A DNA stretch of 64,000 nucleotides from an uncultured Bacilli bacterium (GTDB lineage: Bacteria; Bacillota_I; Bacilli_A; RF39; UBA660), in contig CAKOLW010000002.1 of the NCBI GenBank assembly GCA_934096405.1, positions 22,062 through 86,061 on the forward strand. The letters are read 5' to 3'. The notes beneath the pieces were generated by a model. It saw only the letters and a program-made list of their open reading frames with translations, did no database searches and was not told where the DNA came from. Both the position numbers and the translations under genes were made by a program. Below are positions 44,119 to 54,421 of this stretch, one piece after another; positions within the stretch are counted from its first letter, which is position 1; every line of letters begins with the position of its first letter.

Positions 44119-44901
44119 ATGGATATTAATTATAAATTACAAAAATTAAGAGTTACAAAAAAACAAATATTGGATAACAAAGATAATATAAAAGAACAAC
44201 AAATGCAAGATGTTGCAACTGCAGTAGCAAAAATAGAAAGAGAATATAATATTTCACTTGATAGTAATAATGTTGATTTAAATAATATTATTGATGAAAT
44301 TCATAGTCAATGTAAGATTATAGAACAATATTCAACATTCAATATAAAAGATATCAGTAATATACTGGCAAGTTTAATAAGTATTTATGAATCAGAAAGT
44401 TTTTTAGTTGAAAATTTATCATATAAAGTTAAAGGTGCTTTGTTTAATGACACATTATTAATTATAAATAAGAAAAAATATGAACATTTATCTTCTAAAT
44501 TTGTAATTCAAGAAAAAGACATTAATATTTTAGTAAAAAATGGTTTTGCAATAAAATTATTGAAAGATTTTTCAAAAAGTCAATTTCCTACTAAAATATC
44601 ATTTTACAAGGCAGATTCTATGGGTAGAATAAATCAAAAAGTGAATTTTAGAAGTTTTACATACGTAAGAGATTTTATGGAATATGTGATAAATTATAGA
44701 ATTGAAAATAATCTGGATGAAATTTCTTTTGATGAATTAGAAATGTTAAGAAATGAATTTATAAATTTCAATATAGAACAAATACAAAAACATCATATTT
44801 GTTTAGATGAAATAAAGAGAAAAGAATTTGAAGCATCTTTAGAACATGATAAACAAGTAAGAAATAGAAAATTGCAAAAAATTTTAAAAAGTAAAATATA
44901 A
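44119..44901 (+). CDS. Hypothetical cytoplasmic protein
   Basis: 260 aa from the ATG at 44119, with AGGAGGG five bases upstream (an earlier in-frame ATG at 44092 lies before that site). Mostly helical and charged; begins MDINYKLQKLRVTKKQIL and ends in a Lys/Arg-rich helix (KQVRNRKLQKILKSKI). The first 30 residues look coiled-coil. No recognised domain. Lies in the repeat-bounded interval. Confidence 0.65.
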   Translation: MDINYKLQKLRVTKKQILDNKDNIKEQQMQDVATAVAKIEREYNISLDSNNVDLNNIIDEIHSQCKIIEQYSTFNIKDISNILASLISIYESESFLVENLSYKVKGALFNDTLLIINKKKYEHLSSKFVIQEKDINILVKNGFAIKLLKDFSKSQFPTKISFYKADSMGRINQKVNFRSFTYVRDFMEYVINYRIENNLDEISFDELEMLRNEFINFNIEQIQKHHICLDEIKRKEFEASLEHDKQVRNRKLQKILKSKI

Positions 44902-44990
44902 TTTTTGTGGTTGTACCTTACTAGGATTATACTAAAAGAGTCTTCCAATTTATTTTTTGACACTTTTATAAATTAAAGATAGACACTAAT

Positions 44991-45392
44991 CTATCTTTTT
45001 TTACTAGTTGAAGAATTAACATAAAATGATATTAAATCATCAGTAGGTTCCATCATTATTATTTTGTCTTTTAATTGTTGAATAAATAATGTTTCTTCTA
45101 ACAATTTTTTATCTTTTATTAATGGAATATAACCTGAACTTTCCACTGCTAATATAGCTTTATAAATATTAGTATAATTAATATTGAATTGGTTTTTTCT
45201 ATATTTCTCTCTAAAATTATTTATTATTGATAAACTGTCTTCATTATATTCAACAATAAAATGATTGGTTTGCAAAAATAATATGTATTTAGAAAATAAG
45301 CCTATACTTATTAAATCACTTGGATAAGATAATTTTATGTTACTATTTAAGAATTTTTCAAAATCATTTCTTGTGGTAATTCTTCTTATCAT
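44991..45392 (-). CDS. Hypothetical protein, probably 5'-truncated
   Basis: 133 aa from the ATG at 45392, which has no good ribosome site. The frame stays open upstream for about 35 codons with protein-like sequence (SLIDGYFSSDPTADTKND...) but without an ATG or GTG, until a TGA near 45498. This suggests the original gene was longer and its 5' end is lost. An inverted repeat (CCTAGG...CCTAGG) sits at that boundary. Family unknown. Confidence 0.5.
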   Translation of the reverse strand: MIRRITTRNDFEKFLNSNIKLSYPSDLISIGLFSKYILFLQTNHFIVEYNEDSLSIINNFREKYRKNQFNINYTNIYKAILAVESSGYIPLIKDKKLLEETLFIQQLKDKIIMMEPTDDLISFYVNSSTSKKR

Positions 45393-45657
45393 ATTGTAAA
45401 AATGAGGTTCAGAATTTTTATCATTTTTAGTATCAGCAGTTGGATCAGAACTAAAATAACCATCTATTAATGAAAAAGACCTAGGGCTTCAAAAGTTTCC
45501 TAGGCACATCTCGATATATAATATACATTATTTATCGTGAAATTGCAATACTTTTTAAAACTGCATTGAATTTTATTTGAAGTTCCCGTTTTTTAAATAA
45601 TTATATTTTATAAAATAAATTGTTGTGATATAATACTTTCAAAGTGAGTGATTTGTT

Positions 45658-46446
45658 ATGAAGGAAGAAGAAAAAAGAATTATTATTGACCTAGAGGAAA
45701 GCAACATTGATGATTACTGTTTTGTTTTATGTGACGAAATTAATGGAAATAAATATAATGTTAAGTATTATCCTGTTTTTCTATATGAAAAGGGAAAATA
45801 TTATTATGGAATTTTTACTAATTTTAAAAAAGATGAAAAACTTAATTTATATGTTGTAAATTGTAGATACTTAAAAGAGCATTTATCAAACTTTACGATT
45901 CAGTATAAATTACCTGATAGTGAAAATGAATTTTTGGAAGATAGTAAAAAAAATTATTTAGTAAAAGAAAGAATTGGTATATACAAAAGATTATATAACA
46001 AAGTTTATAAAGATTATAATACTATAATAAAACTAAATAAAGAAGTTACTAAGATAGATGATAAAGATGAATTAAAAGATATGCTTGAAAAATATGATAA
46101 AATTAAGAATAACATTAGTCATTATAATGATTTAAAATTACGAATATTATTAAATTGGAATTTATCTGCTAAAAAATTGAATGACTTAATTGATCAGGCT
46201 GTAAATCTAATAACATTAAAGTTAAATAAGAAGAAAGACGATTTTAAAGCAGTTCTTATTATTATTTTAATCTTTATTTTCTTTATTGGATTTATAAGAA
46301 GTTGTGCAGGTGGTGATGATACTTCATCTTCAGGAAATGATGGCTATAGTACAAAGTGTTATACAAGAAGTGATGGAAAAAGCTGTTGTACTTCTTGTAA
46401 AAAAACTAGTTATGGAGATATAGGATGTGGAACTACTTGTAATTAA
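45658..46446 (+). CDS. Hypothetical tail-anchored protein with Cys-rich end
   Basis: 262 aa. A soluble N-terminal domain and a helical middle (residues about 110-190) are followed by one membrane helix near the C-terminus (VLIIILIFIFFIGFI) and an external tail with eight Cys (RSCAGG, KCYTR, SCCTSCKK, GCGTTC). The Cys pattern suggests a small disulfide knot outside the cell. A TATAAT -10 lies about 25 bp upstream. No family recognised. Confidence 0.65.
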   Translation: MKEEEKRIIIDLEESNIDDYCFVLCDEINGNKYNVKYYPVFLYEKGKYYYGIFTNFKKDEKLNLYVVNCRYLKEHLSNFTIQYKLPDSENEFLEDSKKNYLVKERIGIYKRLYNKVYKDYNTIIKLNKEVTKIDDKDELKDMLEKYDKIKNNISHYNDLKLRILLNWNLSAKKLNDLIDQAVNLITLKLNKKKDDFKAVLIIILIFIFFIGFIRSCAGGDDTSSSGNDGYSTKCYTRSDGKSCCTSCKKTSYGDIGCGTTCN

Positions 46447-46536
46447 TAGATGTTTTTATAATTAAATTGTTCTATTTATGAAATGTATATTTTTCTTCAT
46501 CTATATATTTTTGTATATCTTTATTTTTATGATGTC

Positions 46537-46568
46537 TCGAAAAGTTCGAGTTATTATCAATTTGGTGC
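46537..46568. repeat. Imperfect direct repeat, tRNA-Thr copy (att-like)
   Basis: Partner of the repeat at 43989-44020 (28 of 32 identical). It includes the CTCGAA/TTCGAG hairpin downstream of tRNA-Thr and the tRNA's last six bases. Confidence 0.5.
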
Positions 46569-46638
46569 CGAAAGCAGGATTTGAACCCGCGACCTACTGA
46601 TTACGATTCAGTTGCTCTACCAACTGCGCTATTCCGGC
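46563..46638 (-). tRNA. tRNA-Thr (CGT)
   Basis: 76 nt on the reverse strand: acceptor GCCGGAA with TTTCGGC, D arm GCGCAGTTGGTAGAGC, anticodon stem ACTGA/TCAGT with loop ATCGTAA (CGT), T arm GCGGGTTCAAATCCTGC, CCA encoded. Confidence 0.93.
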
Positions 46639-46673
46639 ACATCATAAGTATACAATAAATTCAATAATTTTGC

Positions 46674-46701
46674 ATTAAAAAACTCCAACTTTTGTCAGAG
46701 T
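46674..46701 (-). terminator. Terminator of ssrA
   Basis: CTCTGAC/GTTGGAG stem (two wobbles), loop AAAA, followed by TTTTTT on the reverse strand, 14 bp past the tmRNA CCA. Confidence 0.65.
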
Positions 46702-46714
46702 AAATTTACTTTAA

Positions 46715-47069
46715 TGGTGGAGCTGACGAGTATCGAGCTCGTGTCCAAAATATCTACTATACAAGCGTGTACAAGTTTAGTTGGTTTATTATTTCAAAAA
46801 GTATAATGGATTGCCAACGTTCCTATACTTTTCTAAGTTTAGTAATAATTCTTTATTTAACCTAAACAATTAAATAATATAGTCTACTTTTATGAGTCCT
46901 AGATCTTTTCTCGTAGACAAAGAAAAGTTAGAACCACCATACATCCTAATAACTAGGCAAAAGCAGGTGCAAAATTATAATCTTTTCCGATTATTTTATT
47001 TTTGGATTTATAGTATCCCTACTACTTGCGCTCATACGTACAACTATCTTGTCGAAACATAACAGCCCC
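46715..47069 (-). ncRNA. ssrA: tmRNA
   Basis: 355 nt. The 5' end GGGGCTGTTATGTTTCGACA and the 3' end GAGCTCGATACTCGTCAGCTCCACCA form the tRNA-Ala-like half; acceptor GGGGCTG pairs with CAGCTCC and CCA is encoded. The tag frame ends at a TAG (46955-46953) and reads approximately KNKIIGKDYNFAPAFA (46956-47003); the resume codon cannot be fixed by eye. It rescues stalled ribosomes with SmpB. The tag ends in APAFA rather than the common ALAA. Confidence 0.95.
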
Positions 47070-47149
47070 ATGTACATAAATTATAACAAATTAATATTAT
47101 ATTTGTCAATTCTTTTGTACTAAATTTATTACAAACCAAAGTATTCTAA

Positions 47150-48004
47150 TTACTTTTTTATTAGTAATACTCCAATTATAATAATTATACCTATAATAAG
47201 TTTTTTAATAAACTCACTTTTATCTTTATTAAATACAAACTCATATATAGTATTAATTATAGCCGTTAATGTAAGAAGAGGCGCTACTACAGAGACACTT
47301 CCTAACTGATACGCTCTTACAGAAGATATTAACATAACACACCAAGTAAAAGCTGATAACAAAAATATTTTTTTATCATATAAATCAAACTCTTTCTTAA
47401 GTTCTTTTATACTATGTTTACCGAATAAAGTTATTAATATTGATGGAAATAAAACAGTAATTATAGTATAAATTCCTAAATTGAATTCACCTGATATATT
47501 AACATTAATAAGCATTCCAAATGCAAATAATATATTAGATGCTAAACTCATAAGAAAGTATTTATTAATTTTAAATTTTCCATTTTTATCTATTGTAAGT
47601 CCAACATTAGCAATAAGTATTAAAGAAGCACCAATTACTTTAGTTATTATGACTTTTTCTTTTAATATTACAAAACTTAGTATTACAAGAAACACTGATG
47701 ATAATTGTTTTAACATACTAAATGTACTTGGTGGTAAACCATATCTTGCTTCTATATTAAGTCTATCAGTAAATGCATAAATTATAATTACTATTAAAAG
47801 AATTAAATATGTGTGCGGATTATGAGATATAGTTAATTTAAAAAATGGAATAAATAATAATGAAAATAGTGCTGTAAATAATTCTAATAAAATAGTTAAT
47901 GATCCTGCATTAGTCATATTTCTGTTGGCTTTTTTAAAAGATTGAGAAAATACAACAGCTGAAATCAAATATATAATAACCCAGGTACCCCAATTATTTA
48001 ACAT
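47150..48004 (-). CDS. EamA/DMT-family transporter
   Basis: 284 aa with about ten membrane helices in two homologous halves (FVILKEKVIITKVIGASLILIANVGL in half one; SVSVVAPLLTLTAIINTIYEF in half two), the drug/metabolite transporter pattern. Substrate unknown. Its start overlaps the MBL gene end by 7 bp. Confidence 0.87.
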   Translation of the reverse strand: MLNNWGTWVIIYLISAVVFSQSFKKANRNMTNAGSLTILLELFTALFSLLFIPFFKLTISHNPHTYLILLIVIIIYAFTDRLNIEARYGLPPSTFSMLKQLSSVFLVILSFVILKEKVIITKVIGASLILIANVGLTIDKNGKFKINKYFLMSLASNILFAFGMLINVNISGEFNLGIYTIITVLFPSILITLFGKHSIKELKKEFDLYDKKIFLLSAFTWCVMLISSVRAYQLGSVSVVAPLLTLTAIINTIYEFVFNKDKSEFIKKLIIGIIIIIGVLLIKK

Positions 48005-48711
48005 GTTAATTCTTCTCCATCCTGAACTATTATAACATTTTTAAGTTTCATCTTTGTCAATGTATCTCTTACTTCATCAGACATATGAGAAGGTATAAAA
48101 GTACAATTACTATAAGTATTCACTAAATATTTTAAATTATCAATTCCCATATGTTTACTAGTACCTTCAATAAAACTTACATCAAGTATTAAATATTTAC
48201 ATACACTAGCCATCGTTTCAATCATTTCACATAAAGCACTATCTCCAGTAAAACCAACTTTAATTTTAGAATCACTAAATATATAACCATAAGCTGGTTT
48301 CATTCTACCATGATCAACCAACACTTTATCAATAATATATTTATTAATTTGAAATTTTAAATCATCATGAAACACTATATTAGAATCATTTATAATTTCT
48401 TCACATGAATTAGGAAATGCTAAATAAGTTAAAGATTTTACTTTATCGATACTTTCTTCATTAAGATAAACATTATTAATTTTATTATCATGCTTAGATT
48501 TATACATTAAATAAAAAGGTATATCAAAATAATGATCTCCATGAAAATGAGTAATCAATAAATATTCTATTTCTTCTGGATTAATACCAAATCCCATCAT
48601 CTTCTTCATACATCCATTAGGCATATCAATCAATATTTTATTATCTATCAAATAAGATGCACTAGCATACTTAGTCCAAATACATCCACTTCCAATTACT
48701 TTAATCTTCAT
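47998..48711 (-). CDS. MBL-fold metal-dependent hydrolase
   Basis: 237 aa beta-lactamase-fold hydrolase with LLITHFHGDHYFD (HxHxDH), later DHGRMKPAYGY, FTGDSAL and a final His in FIPSHMSD. The pattern is close to RNase Z/arylsulfatase-like members. It lies 1 bp before the GNAT gene in a tight operon pncC-GNAT-MBL-EamA. Substrate unknown. Confidence 0.88.
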   Translation of the reverse strand: MKIKVIGSGCIWTKYASASYLIDNKILIDMPNGCMKKMMGFGINPEEIEYLLITHFHGDHYFDIPFYLMYKSKHDNKINNVYLNEESIDKVKSLTYLAFPNSCEEIINDSNIVFHDDLKFQINKYIIDKVLVDHGRMKPAYGYIFSDSKIKVGFTGDSALCEMIETMASVCKYLILDVSFIEGTSKHMGIDNLKYLVNTYSNCTFIPSHMSDEVRDTLTKMKLKNVIIVQDGEELTC

Positions 48712-48712
48712 T

Positions 48713-49192
48713 TTAATCTATTTCCTTTTCAAACACATACATTAAATTATTAATTTTTAACATCTCATCCATATAAGTTCTAGCTAACTTATAACCATTA
48801 TTGCTAATAGTTAATGCAATATAAAAACCTCTTCCATTTTGAAGCAATGTTTCAAGTAAATTTTTACCATAACCCTTATTTCTATACTCTTCTAATATAA
48901 CACAAGAAGGAATGTAATTATAATAAGATTCATTCACAATCATATTAGGATTAATATCAGTATCATTAATTAATACCCCACTCTTAATTGCGTCATATAA
49001 TTGCTTTCTTATTGGAACTGCTAAAATATATCCAACAGGTTTTTCTTCATCCATAAGTATATAAGCATAATGAAATCTATTATATCTTTCTTTATACCAT
49101 CTTTCATCATTAACTTTATCATAAAAAGTTTTATCTATATTTATTATTATATCAATTACATCATTTGTCAAAAAAGACTTTATTATTTTCAT
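48713..49192 (-). CDS. GNAT-family N-acetyltransferase
   Basis: 159 aa. The acetyl-CoA loop region is recognisable as CVILEEYRNKGYGKNLLETLL (motif A, R/Q-x-x-G-x-G/A form) following PVGYILAVPI. Overlaps the pncC stop by 4 bp. Acceptor unknown. Confidence 0.82.
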   Translation of the reverse strand: MKIIKSFLTNDVIDIIINIDKTFYDKVNDERWYKERYNRFHYAYILMDEEKPVGYILAVPIRKQLYDAIKSGVLINDTDINPNMIVNESYYNYIPSCVILEEYRNKGYGKNLLETLLQNGRGFYIALTISNNGYKLARTYMDEMLKINNLMYVFEKEID

Positions 49193-49653
49193 AAAACACT
49201 CCTTAACATTTCAACTATATTTTTGGTAATATATTCTTTATTATCTAGTCTTAAAGCATTTATTGTATTTATACATTTAGTTAAATATTCATCACTAGAC
49301 TTTATATAAACACTTAAGTAAACTTTACTTATACTTTTACTAATATTATTAGGATCTATTTCATTAATAGTACCAGTTACTCCTACTCCATAGTCACTAT
49401 TGGTAAAATCAGATATTTTTTTACTCATTTCTTTAGCTGTTTCAATACTATAAACTGAATATTCATTAATTACATCTTCATTTACACCCATTCTAATTTT
49501 ATATTCATTAGAATAAGTAACAGCCCCAAACTTAAATACTTTGCTTGAACCACTAATATTAGTTATTGAACTTGCTACAAAGCCACCAGTACAACTTTCC
49601 ATAGTACTTATAGTTTTATTATTTAATATTAATTTATCTACTATCTCTTCCAT
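49189..49653 (-). CDS. pncC: CinA C-terminal-type nicotinamide-nucleotide amidohydrolase
   Basis: 154 aa: TMESCTGGFVASSITNISGSS and FKFGAVTYSNEYKIRMGV, SDYGVGVTGTI, the PncC/CinA-C signature, without the CinA N-terminal domain. It deamidates NMN to NaMN in NAD recycling. Confidence 0.93.
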   Translation of the reverse strand: MEEIVDKLILNNKTISTMESCTGGFVASSITNISGSSKVFKFGAVTYSNEYKIRMGVNEDVINEYSVYSIETAKEMSKKISDFTNSDYGVGVTGTINEIDPNNISKSISKVYLSVYIKSSDEYLTKCINTINALRLDNKEYITKNIVEMLRSVL

Positions 49654-49699
49654 ATTCTCACCTACTATAATAAGTATACTACATTTTGAAAAAAGAAAA

Positions 49700-49722
49700 A
49701 AGACACTTATTCAGCATCTTTT
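49700..49722 (-). terminator. Terminator after the Zn-PLC-like gene (same sequence as after rpoC)
   Basis: The reverse strand reads AAGATGC, loop TGAATAA, GTGTCTT, then TTTTTTC. The 20-base core (49701-49720) is identical to that at 50729-50748 at the end of rpoC. Confidence 0.65.
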
Positions 49723-49730
49723 AACTTTAA

Positions 49731-50642
49731 TTACTTATATTTTCTCACATATTTTAAATCTTTACCTAGAGAACAAGATACTCCAGTATCAAATGATAAA
49801 TCAGTAAATACTGAATTTAATGTATCCATACTATTACCATCATAAATGAATCCATTTACTTTAGAAATAGCTTCTTGAGATTCAGTAATTGATTTGTCAT
49901 AAAGTTCCATAAAACTCTCGCTATGTCTTTCATTAGTTTGTGGATTTGTCCAAGTAGCATTAGAATCATTTGTTATTTCACCTAGTGATAATTTATTCAT
50001 TTCTAAAAATTTTCTAAATTTAGATACTTTAATTAACTTTTCTTTTGAACTTAAATAAGGAATATTAGTAATATCTTCAACAAATTTAAATGCAGAAAAT
50101 TCTGACTTATAACTAAATAAAGCTTGTTTATCTCCATACGTTTTCATATAAACCCATTTTACTAAATCTTGTACATCTTTATCAGTTAAATCTAGATGCC
50201 CTAAATATGTACCTTTCAAACTCATATAATCTTTACCTAAAATTTTTTCTGACATATATGAACTTAAGTAACCTTCAACTAACATATGAGAAGATATAGC
50301 ATTAGGTGATTTACATCCAGCTTCAATATAATAAATTAATGGATGTGTATTAACATCTAGAAAATAATGCGCTATTTGACCATATAATAAAGACATAACA
50401 CATTCATTTTCATAAAGTTTATTATCTTTAATATATTTAACTAAATTCATAAAAAACAATTTAGTATTCAAGTTATGTGCATCATATTTGTTTAAAGCAT
50501 TTGAAATCACTGATAAGTCTTGTCCTAAACTATTTGCTTTTAAACTTTCTCTTTCAACTGATACTTTAAATAATTTTTCATCTGATTCACTTTTTTTATG
50601 TAAATCTTCTCCCATAATCGCATGTGATAAATAAGCTGGCAT
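49731..50642 (-). CDS. Zinc-dependent phospholipase C domain protein
   Basis: 303 aa of the PF00882-like class: MPAYLSHAIMGEDLHKK start, GQDLS, LLYGQIAHYFLDVNTHPLIYY and SSHMLVEGYLSS supply the conserved His and Asp ligands. No signal peptide, so cytoplasmic by sequence; many gut Bacillota carry this short form, whose substrate is unknown. Confidence 0.85.
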   Translation of the reverse strand: MPAYLSHAIMGEDLHKKSESDEKLFKVSVERESLKANSLGQDLSVISNALNKYDAHNLNTKLFFMNLVKYIKDNKLYENECVMSLLYGQIAHYFLDVNTHPLIYYIEAGCKSPNAISSHMLVEGYLSSYMSEKILGKDYMSLKGTYLGHLDLTDKDVQDLVKWVYMKTYGDKQALFSYKSEFSAFKFVEDITNIPYLSSKEKLIKVSKFRKFLEMNKLSLGEITNDSNATWTNPQTNERHSESFMELYDKSITESQEAISKVNGFIYDGNSMDTLNSVFTDLSFDTGVSCSLGKDLKYVRKYK

Positions 50643-50734
50643 ATAATCCTCCTTTATTACTAACTATAATTTTACTAATATAACTTAAGTAAGTCAAATT
50701 AAGAAATATGTTGTGTAAAATGAAAAGAAGACAC

Positions 50735-53700
50735 TTATTCAGCATCTTCTTTGTTTTCTTCTACTTCTGTATTTTCTTCTTTTGTATCAGTTAAGAATGT
50801 TTCTTCTAGTACTTCTGATGGATCATCACTTAAGAATTCTTTTTCTAACATTAATTCAATATTAGAATATTCTTTAGCACCAGTTCCAGCAGGAATTAAT
50901 TTACCTAAGATAACATTTTCTTTTAATCCATTTAGATGGTCAACTTTACCTCTTACAGCAGCATCAGTTAGGATTCTTGTAGTTTCTTGGAATGATGCAG
51001 CACTTAAGAATGAATCAGTCTCTAAACTAGCTTTAGTGATACCAAGCATTACAGCCTTACCACTAGCAGGTATTTTTCCTTCTAGGATATAAGGTTTATT
51101 TCTTTCAGTAAATTCTCTAATTGAAACTGCTGTACCTTCAACAAAGTCAGTATCACCTTGATCAGTAATCTTAATTTTGTTAATCATTCTCTTAACAACT
51201 GTTTCAATATGCTTATCAGAAACATCAACACCTTGACTCTTATATACTTTTTGAATTTCTCTTAAAATATATTCTTGAACTGTTGTTGGATCAGTAACAG
51301 CTAATAATTCTTTTGGACTTATACTTCCTTCAGTAAGTGCTTGTCCAGCTTCAACCATTTGTCCTTTTTCAACTCTTAGTTTAGCATTATATAGTGTTAC
51401 ATGTTCTCTAACTTCAACATCATTTGTAATGTAAATCTTAAATTTACCTTTATCTTCTTGTATCTTTGTAACTTTACCACCAATTTCAGCAATAGTTGCT
51501 TTTGCTTTTGGAGTTCTTGCTTCAAATAATTCTTCTACACGAGGAAGACCTTGTGTAATATCATCTGCACCAGCAACACCACCAGTATGGAATGTACGCA
51601 TTGTAAGTTGTGTACCAGGTTCACCGATACTTTGAGCAGCCATAATACCTACTGCTTCACCTATTTCTACAACATTACCAGTAGCAAGGTTACGTCCATA
51701 ACATTTTTGACATAATCCATTATGAGTCTTACATGTTAATACACTTCTAATTTCAATCTTAGTTATACCAGCCTTAACTATTTTCTTAGCTATATGTTCA
51801 GTGATTAATTCACCTTTACCAATAATAACCTCTTTAGTTTCAGGATTAATAACCTTTTGATTAGTAAATCTACCAACTATTCTTTCTTCAAAACTTTCTA
51901 GTACACTACCTGATTTATCATCAATAAATGCACTAACTTCAAGTCCTTGAATAGTTCCACAATCTTCTTCTTTAATAATTAAATCTTGTACTACATCAAC
52001 AAGTCTACGAGTTAAGTAACCAGCATCAGCTGTCTTAAGAGCAGTATCAGCAGTACCTTTTCTTGAACCATGGCTACTTAAGAAGAATTCTTGCACGTCA
52101 AGTCCTTCTTTAAATGATGCAGTAATAGGAATTTCTACTTCTTCACCATCTGGCTTAGCCATAATTCCACGCATACCACTAAGTTGTCCTAATTGAGAAG
52201 CATTACCTCTAGCTTTAGAAGTAAATATCATAGCAAGTGGATTAGAATCTTTTTCTTTATCCATTTCATCCATAACTGCTTTTTGAACATCTTTAGTAGC
52301 ATTTAACCATAAATCAACAACTTTTCTATGTCTTTCTTCATCAGTAATTAAACCACGTTTATATTGTTTATTTACTTTATCTACAGTTTCTTGTGTATCG
52401 TTTATAATCTTTTCTTTAAAATCAGTTACTGGAATATCACTTAAACTAAATGTAATACCAGATAATGTACTGAATTTAAATCCTTGGTTTTTAAGTTTAT
52501 CTAGGAATATACTAGTTTCAGTTGTTTTAAATCTCTTAAATATTTGTGCTATTAATTTTTCTAAGTCTTTCTTAACAAATCCTTTAGCTATAGGAATCTC
52601 TTTTACTCTTTCTGGCAAATTTTCACCTTTTTCAATAAAGTAAATATCTGGAGTTAATCCTTCAAAATTTTCTTTACTTGCTTCATTTACATAAGGAAAT
52701 GCATCAGGTAATATTTCATTAAATATTATTTTACCAGGAGTAGTTACTAAGTATTTATCAATATTAGCATCTGCCCATATTTTATGAGTAAAACTTTTAG
52801 CAGGAATACATATTCTAGTGTGTAGAGTTATATTTCTTCTTTCATAGTCCATTAATGCTTCATTTGAATTTTTATAAGCTTTACCTTCATGCTCTAATCC
52901 AGCAATCTCAAGAGTTAAGTAATAGTTACCTAATACCATATCCTGTCCTGGAGTAACAATTGGGCTTCCATCTTTAGGTGATAAGATATTGTTAGCACCT
53001 AACATTAATAATCTTGCTTCAGATTGAGCTTCCTCACTTAATGGAACGTGAACTGCCATTTGGTCTCCATCGAAGTCAGCATTAAATGCTGTACAAACAA
53101 GTGGATGTAATCTTAAAGCCTTACCACCTACTAGTTTAGGTTCAAATGCTTGAATACCTAATCTATGTAGTGTTGGAGCACGGTTAAGTAATACTGGATG
53201 TTCTTTAATAACCTCTTCAACAATATCCCATACTCTTTCATCTTGCGCATCTATTAATTTTTTAGCACCTTTAATATTATGAGCTAATTCTCTTTCAACT
53301 AATTCATGTATAACATGTGGTTTAAATAACTCAAGAGCCATTTCTTTTGGAATACCACATTGATACATCTTTAATGATGGTCCTACTGCAATAACAGAAC
53401 GACCTGAGTAGTCTACACGTTTACCTAATAGGTTTTGTCTAAATCTACCTTGTTTACCTTTAAGCATACTTGATAATGATTTTAAAGGTCTATTTCCTAC
53501 ACCTTGTACACTTCTTCCACGTCTACCATTATCAATTAAAGCATCTACTGCTTCTTGAAGCATACGTTTTTCATTTTGTACAATAATTGTAGGAGCACCA
53601 AGTTCTAATAATTTCTTAAGACGATTATTTCTATTAATAATTCTTCTATATAAATCATTTAAATCACTTGTTGCAAATCTTCCACCAGGTAATTGTATCA

Positions 53701-54421
53701 TTGGTCTTAAATCAGGTGGTAATACAGGAAGTACATCTAATATCATCCATTCTGGTCTATTTCCACTTTCAATAAAACTTTGTAAACAATCTACTCTTTT
53801 AACTAATCTTAATTTCTTTTGTCCTTGACTAGCATCTATTTCTTTCTTTAAGCTTTCTACTTCTTTTTCAAGATCTACTTCACTTAATAAAGTTTTAATT
53901 GCTTCAGCACCCATTCCTACTTTAAAAGTGTTTCCATATTTTTCATAATATGCACGATATTCTTTATCAGATAAAGTTTGTTTCTTTTCAAGAGGAGCAT
54001 TACCTGGGTCTAATACAACATAACTTACAAAATAAATTACTTCTTCAATATCTCTTGGAGACATATCAAGTACTAGTCCTATCTTAGGTGGTACACCTTT
54101 AGTATACCAAATGTGAGCAACAGGAGTTGCAAGTTCTATATGTCCCATTCTCTCACGTCTTACTTTAGAACGAGTTACTTCAACTCCACATCTATCACAC
54201 ACTACATTTTTATATCTTAATCTTTTATATTTTCCACAAGCACATTCAAAATCCTTTGTTGGACCAAATATTTTTTCACAATATAATCCATCTCTTTCAG
54301 GACGAAGTGTTCTATAATTTATAGTTTCAGGCTTTTTAACTTCCCCATAACTCCATGAACGGATTTTTTCAGGTGAAGCGATACCGATTCTAATTCCTTC
54401 AAATAAATTAACATCCATCAT
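50735..54421 (-). CDS. rpoC: DNA-directed RNA polymerase subunit beta'
   Basis: 1228 aa. N-terminal zinc-binding Cys ([20 protein letters not shown]), the catalytic [12 protein letters not shown] loop (about residue 460), the trigger-loop region ([15 protein letters not shown]) and C-terminal [19 protein letters not shown]. Starts at the rpoB stop (1-bp overlap). No large insertion. The last codons (KEDAE) and the stop lie in a terminator-like hairpin repeated at 49700. Confidence 0.99.
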   Translation of the reverse strand: MMDVNLFEGIRIGIASPEKIRSWSYGEVKKPETINYRTLRPERDGLYCEKIFGPTKDFECACGKYKRLRYKNVVCDRCGVEVTRSKVRRERMGHIELATPVAHIWYTKGVPPKIGLVLDMSPRDIEEVIYFVSYVVLDPGNAPLEKKQTLSDKEYRAYYEKYGNTFKVGMGAEAIKTLLSEVDLEKEVESLKKEIDASQGQKKLRLVKRVDCLQSFIESGNRPEWMILDVLPVLPPDLRPMIQLPGGRFATSDLNDLYRRIINRNNRLKKLLELGAPTIIVQNEKRMLQEAVDALIDNGRRGRSVQGVGNRPLKSLSSMLKGKQGRFRQNLLGKRVDYSGRSVIAVGPSLKMYQCGIPKEMALELFKPHVIHELVERELAHNIKGAKKLIDAQDERVWDIVEEVIKEHPVLLNRAPTLHRLGIQAFEPKLVGGKALRLHPLVCTAFNADFDGDQMAVHVPLSEEAQSEARLLMLGANNILSPKDGSPIVTPGQDMVLGNYYLTLEIAGLEHEGKAYKNSNEALMDYERRNITLHTRICIPAKSFTHKIWADANIDKYLVTTPGKIIFNEILPDAFPYVNEASKENFEGLTPDIYFIEKGENLPERVKEIPIAKGFVKKDLEKLIAQIFKRFKTTETSIFLDKLKNQGFKFSTLSGITFSLSDIPVTDFKEKIINDTQETVDKVNKQYKRGLITDEERHRKVVDLWLNATKDVQKAVMDEMDKEKDSNPLAMIFTSKARGNASQLGQLSGMRGIMAKPDGEEVEIPITASFKEGLDVQEFFLSSHGSRKGTADTALKTADAGYLTRRLVDVVQDLIIKEEDCGTIQGLEVSAFIDDKSGSVLESFEERIVGRFTNQKVINPETKEVIIGKGELITEHIAKKIVKAGITKIEIRSVLTCKTHNGLCQKCYGRNLATGNVVEIGEAVGIMAAQSIGEPGTQLTMRTFHTGGVAGADDITQGLPRVEELFEARTPKAKATIAEIGGKVTKIQEDKGKFKIYITNDVEVREHVTLYNAKLRVEKGQMVEAGQALTEGSISPKELLAVTDPTTVQEYILREIQKVYKSQGVDVSDKHIETVVKRMINKIKITDQGDTDFVEGTAVSIREFTERNKPYILEGKIPASGKAVMLGITKASLETDSFLSAASFQETTRILTDAAVRGKVDHLNGLKENVILGKLIPAGTGAKEYSNIELMLEKEFLSDDPSEVLEETFLTDTKEENTEVEENKEDAE

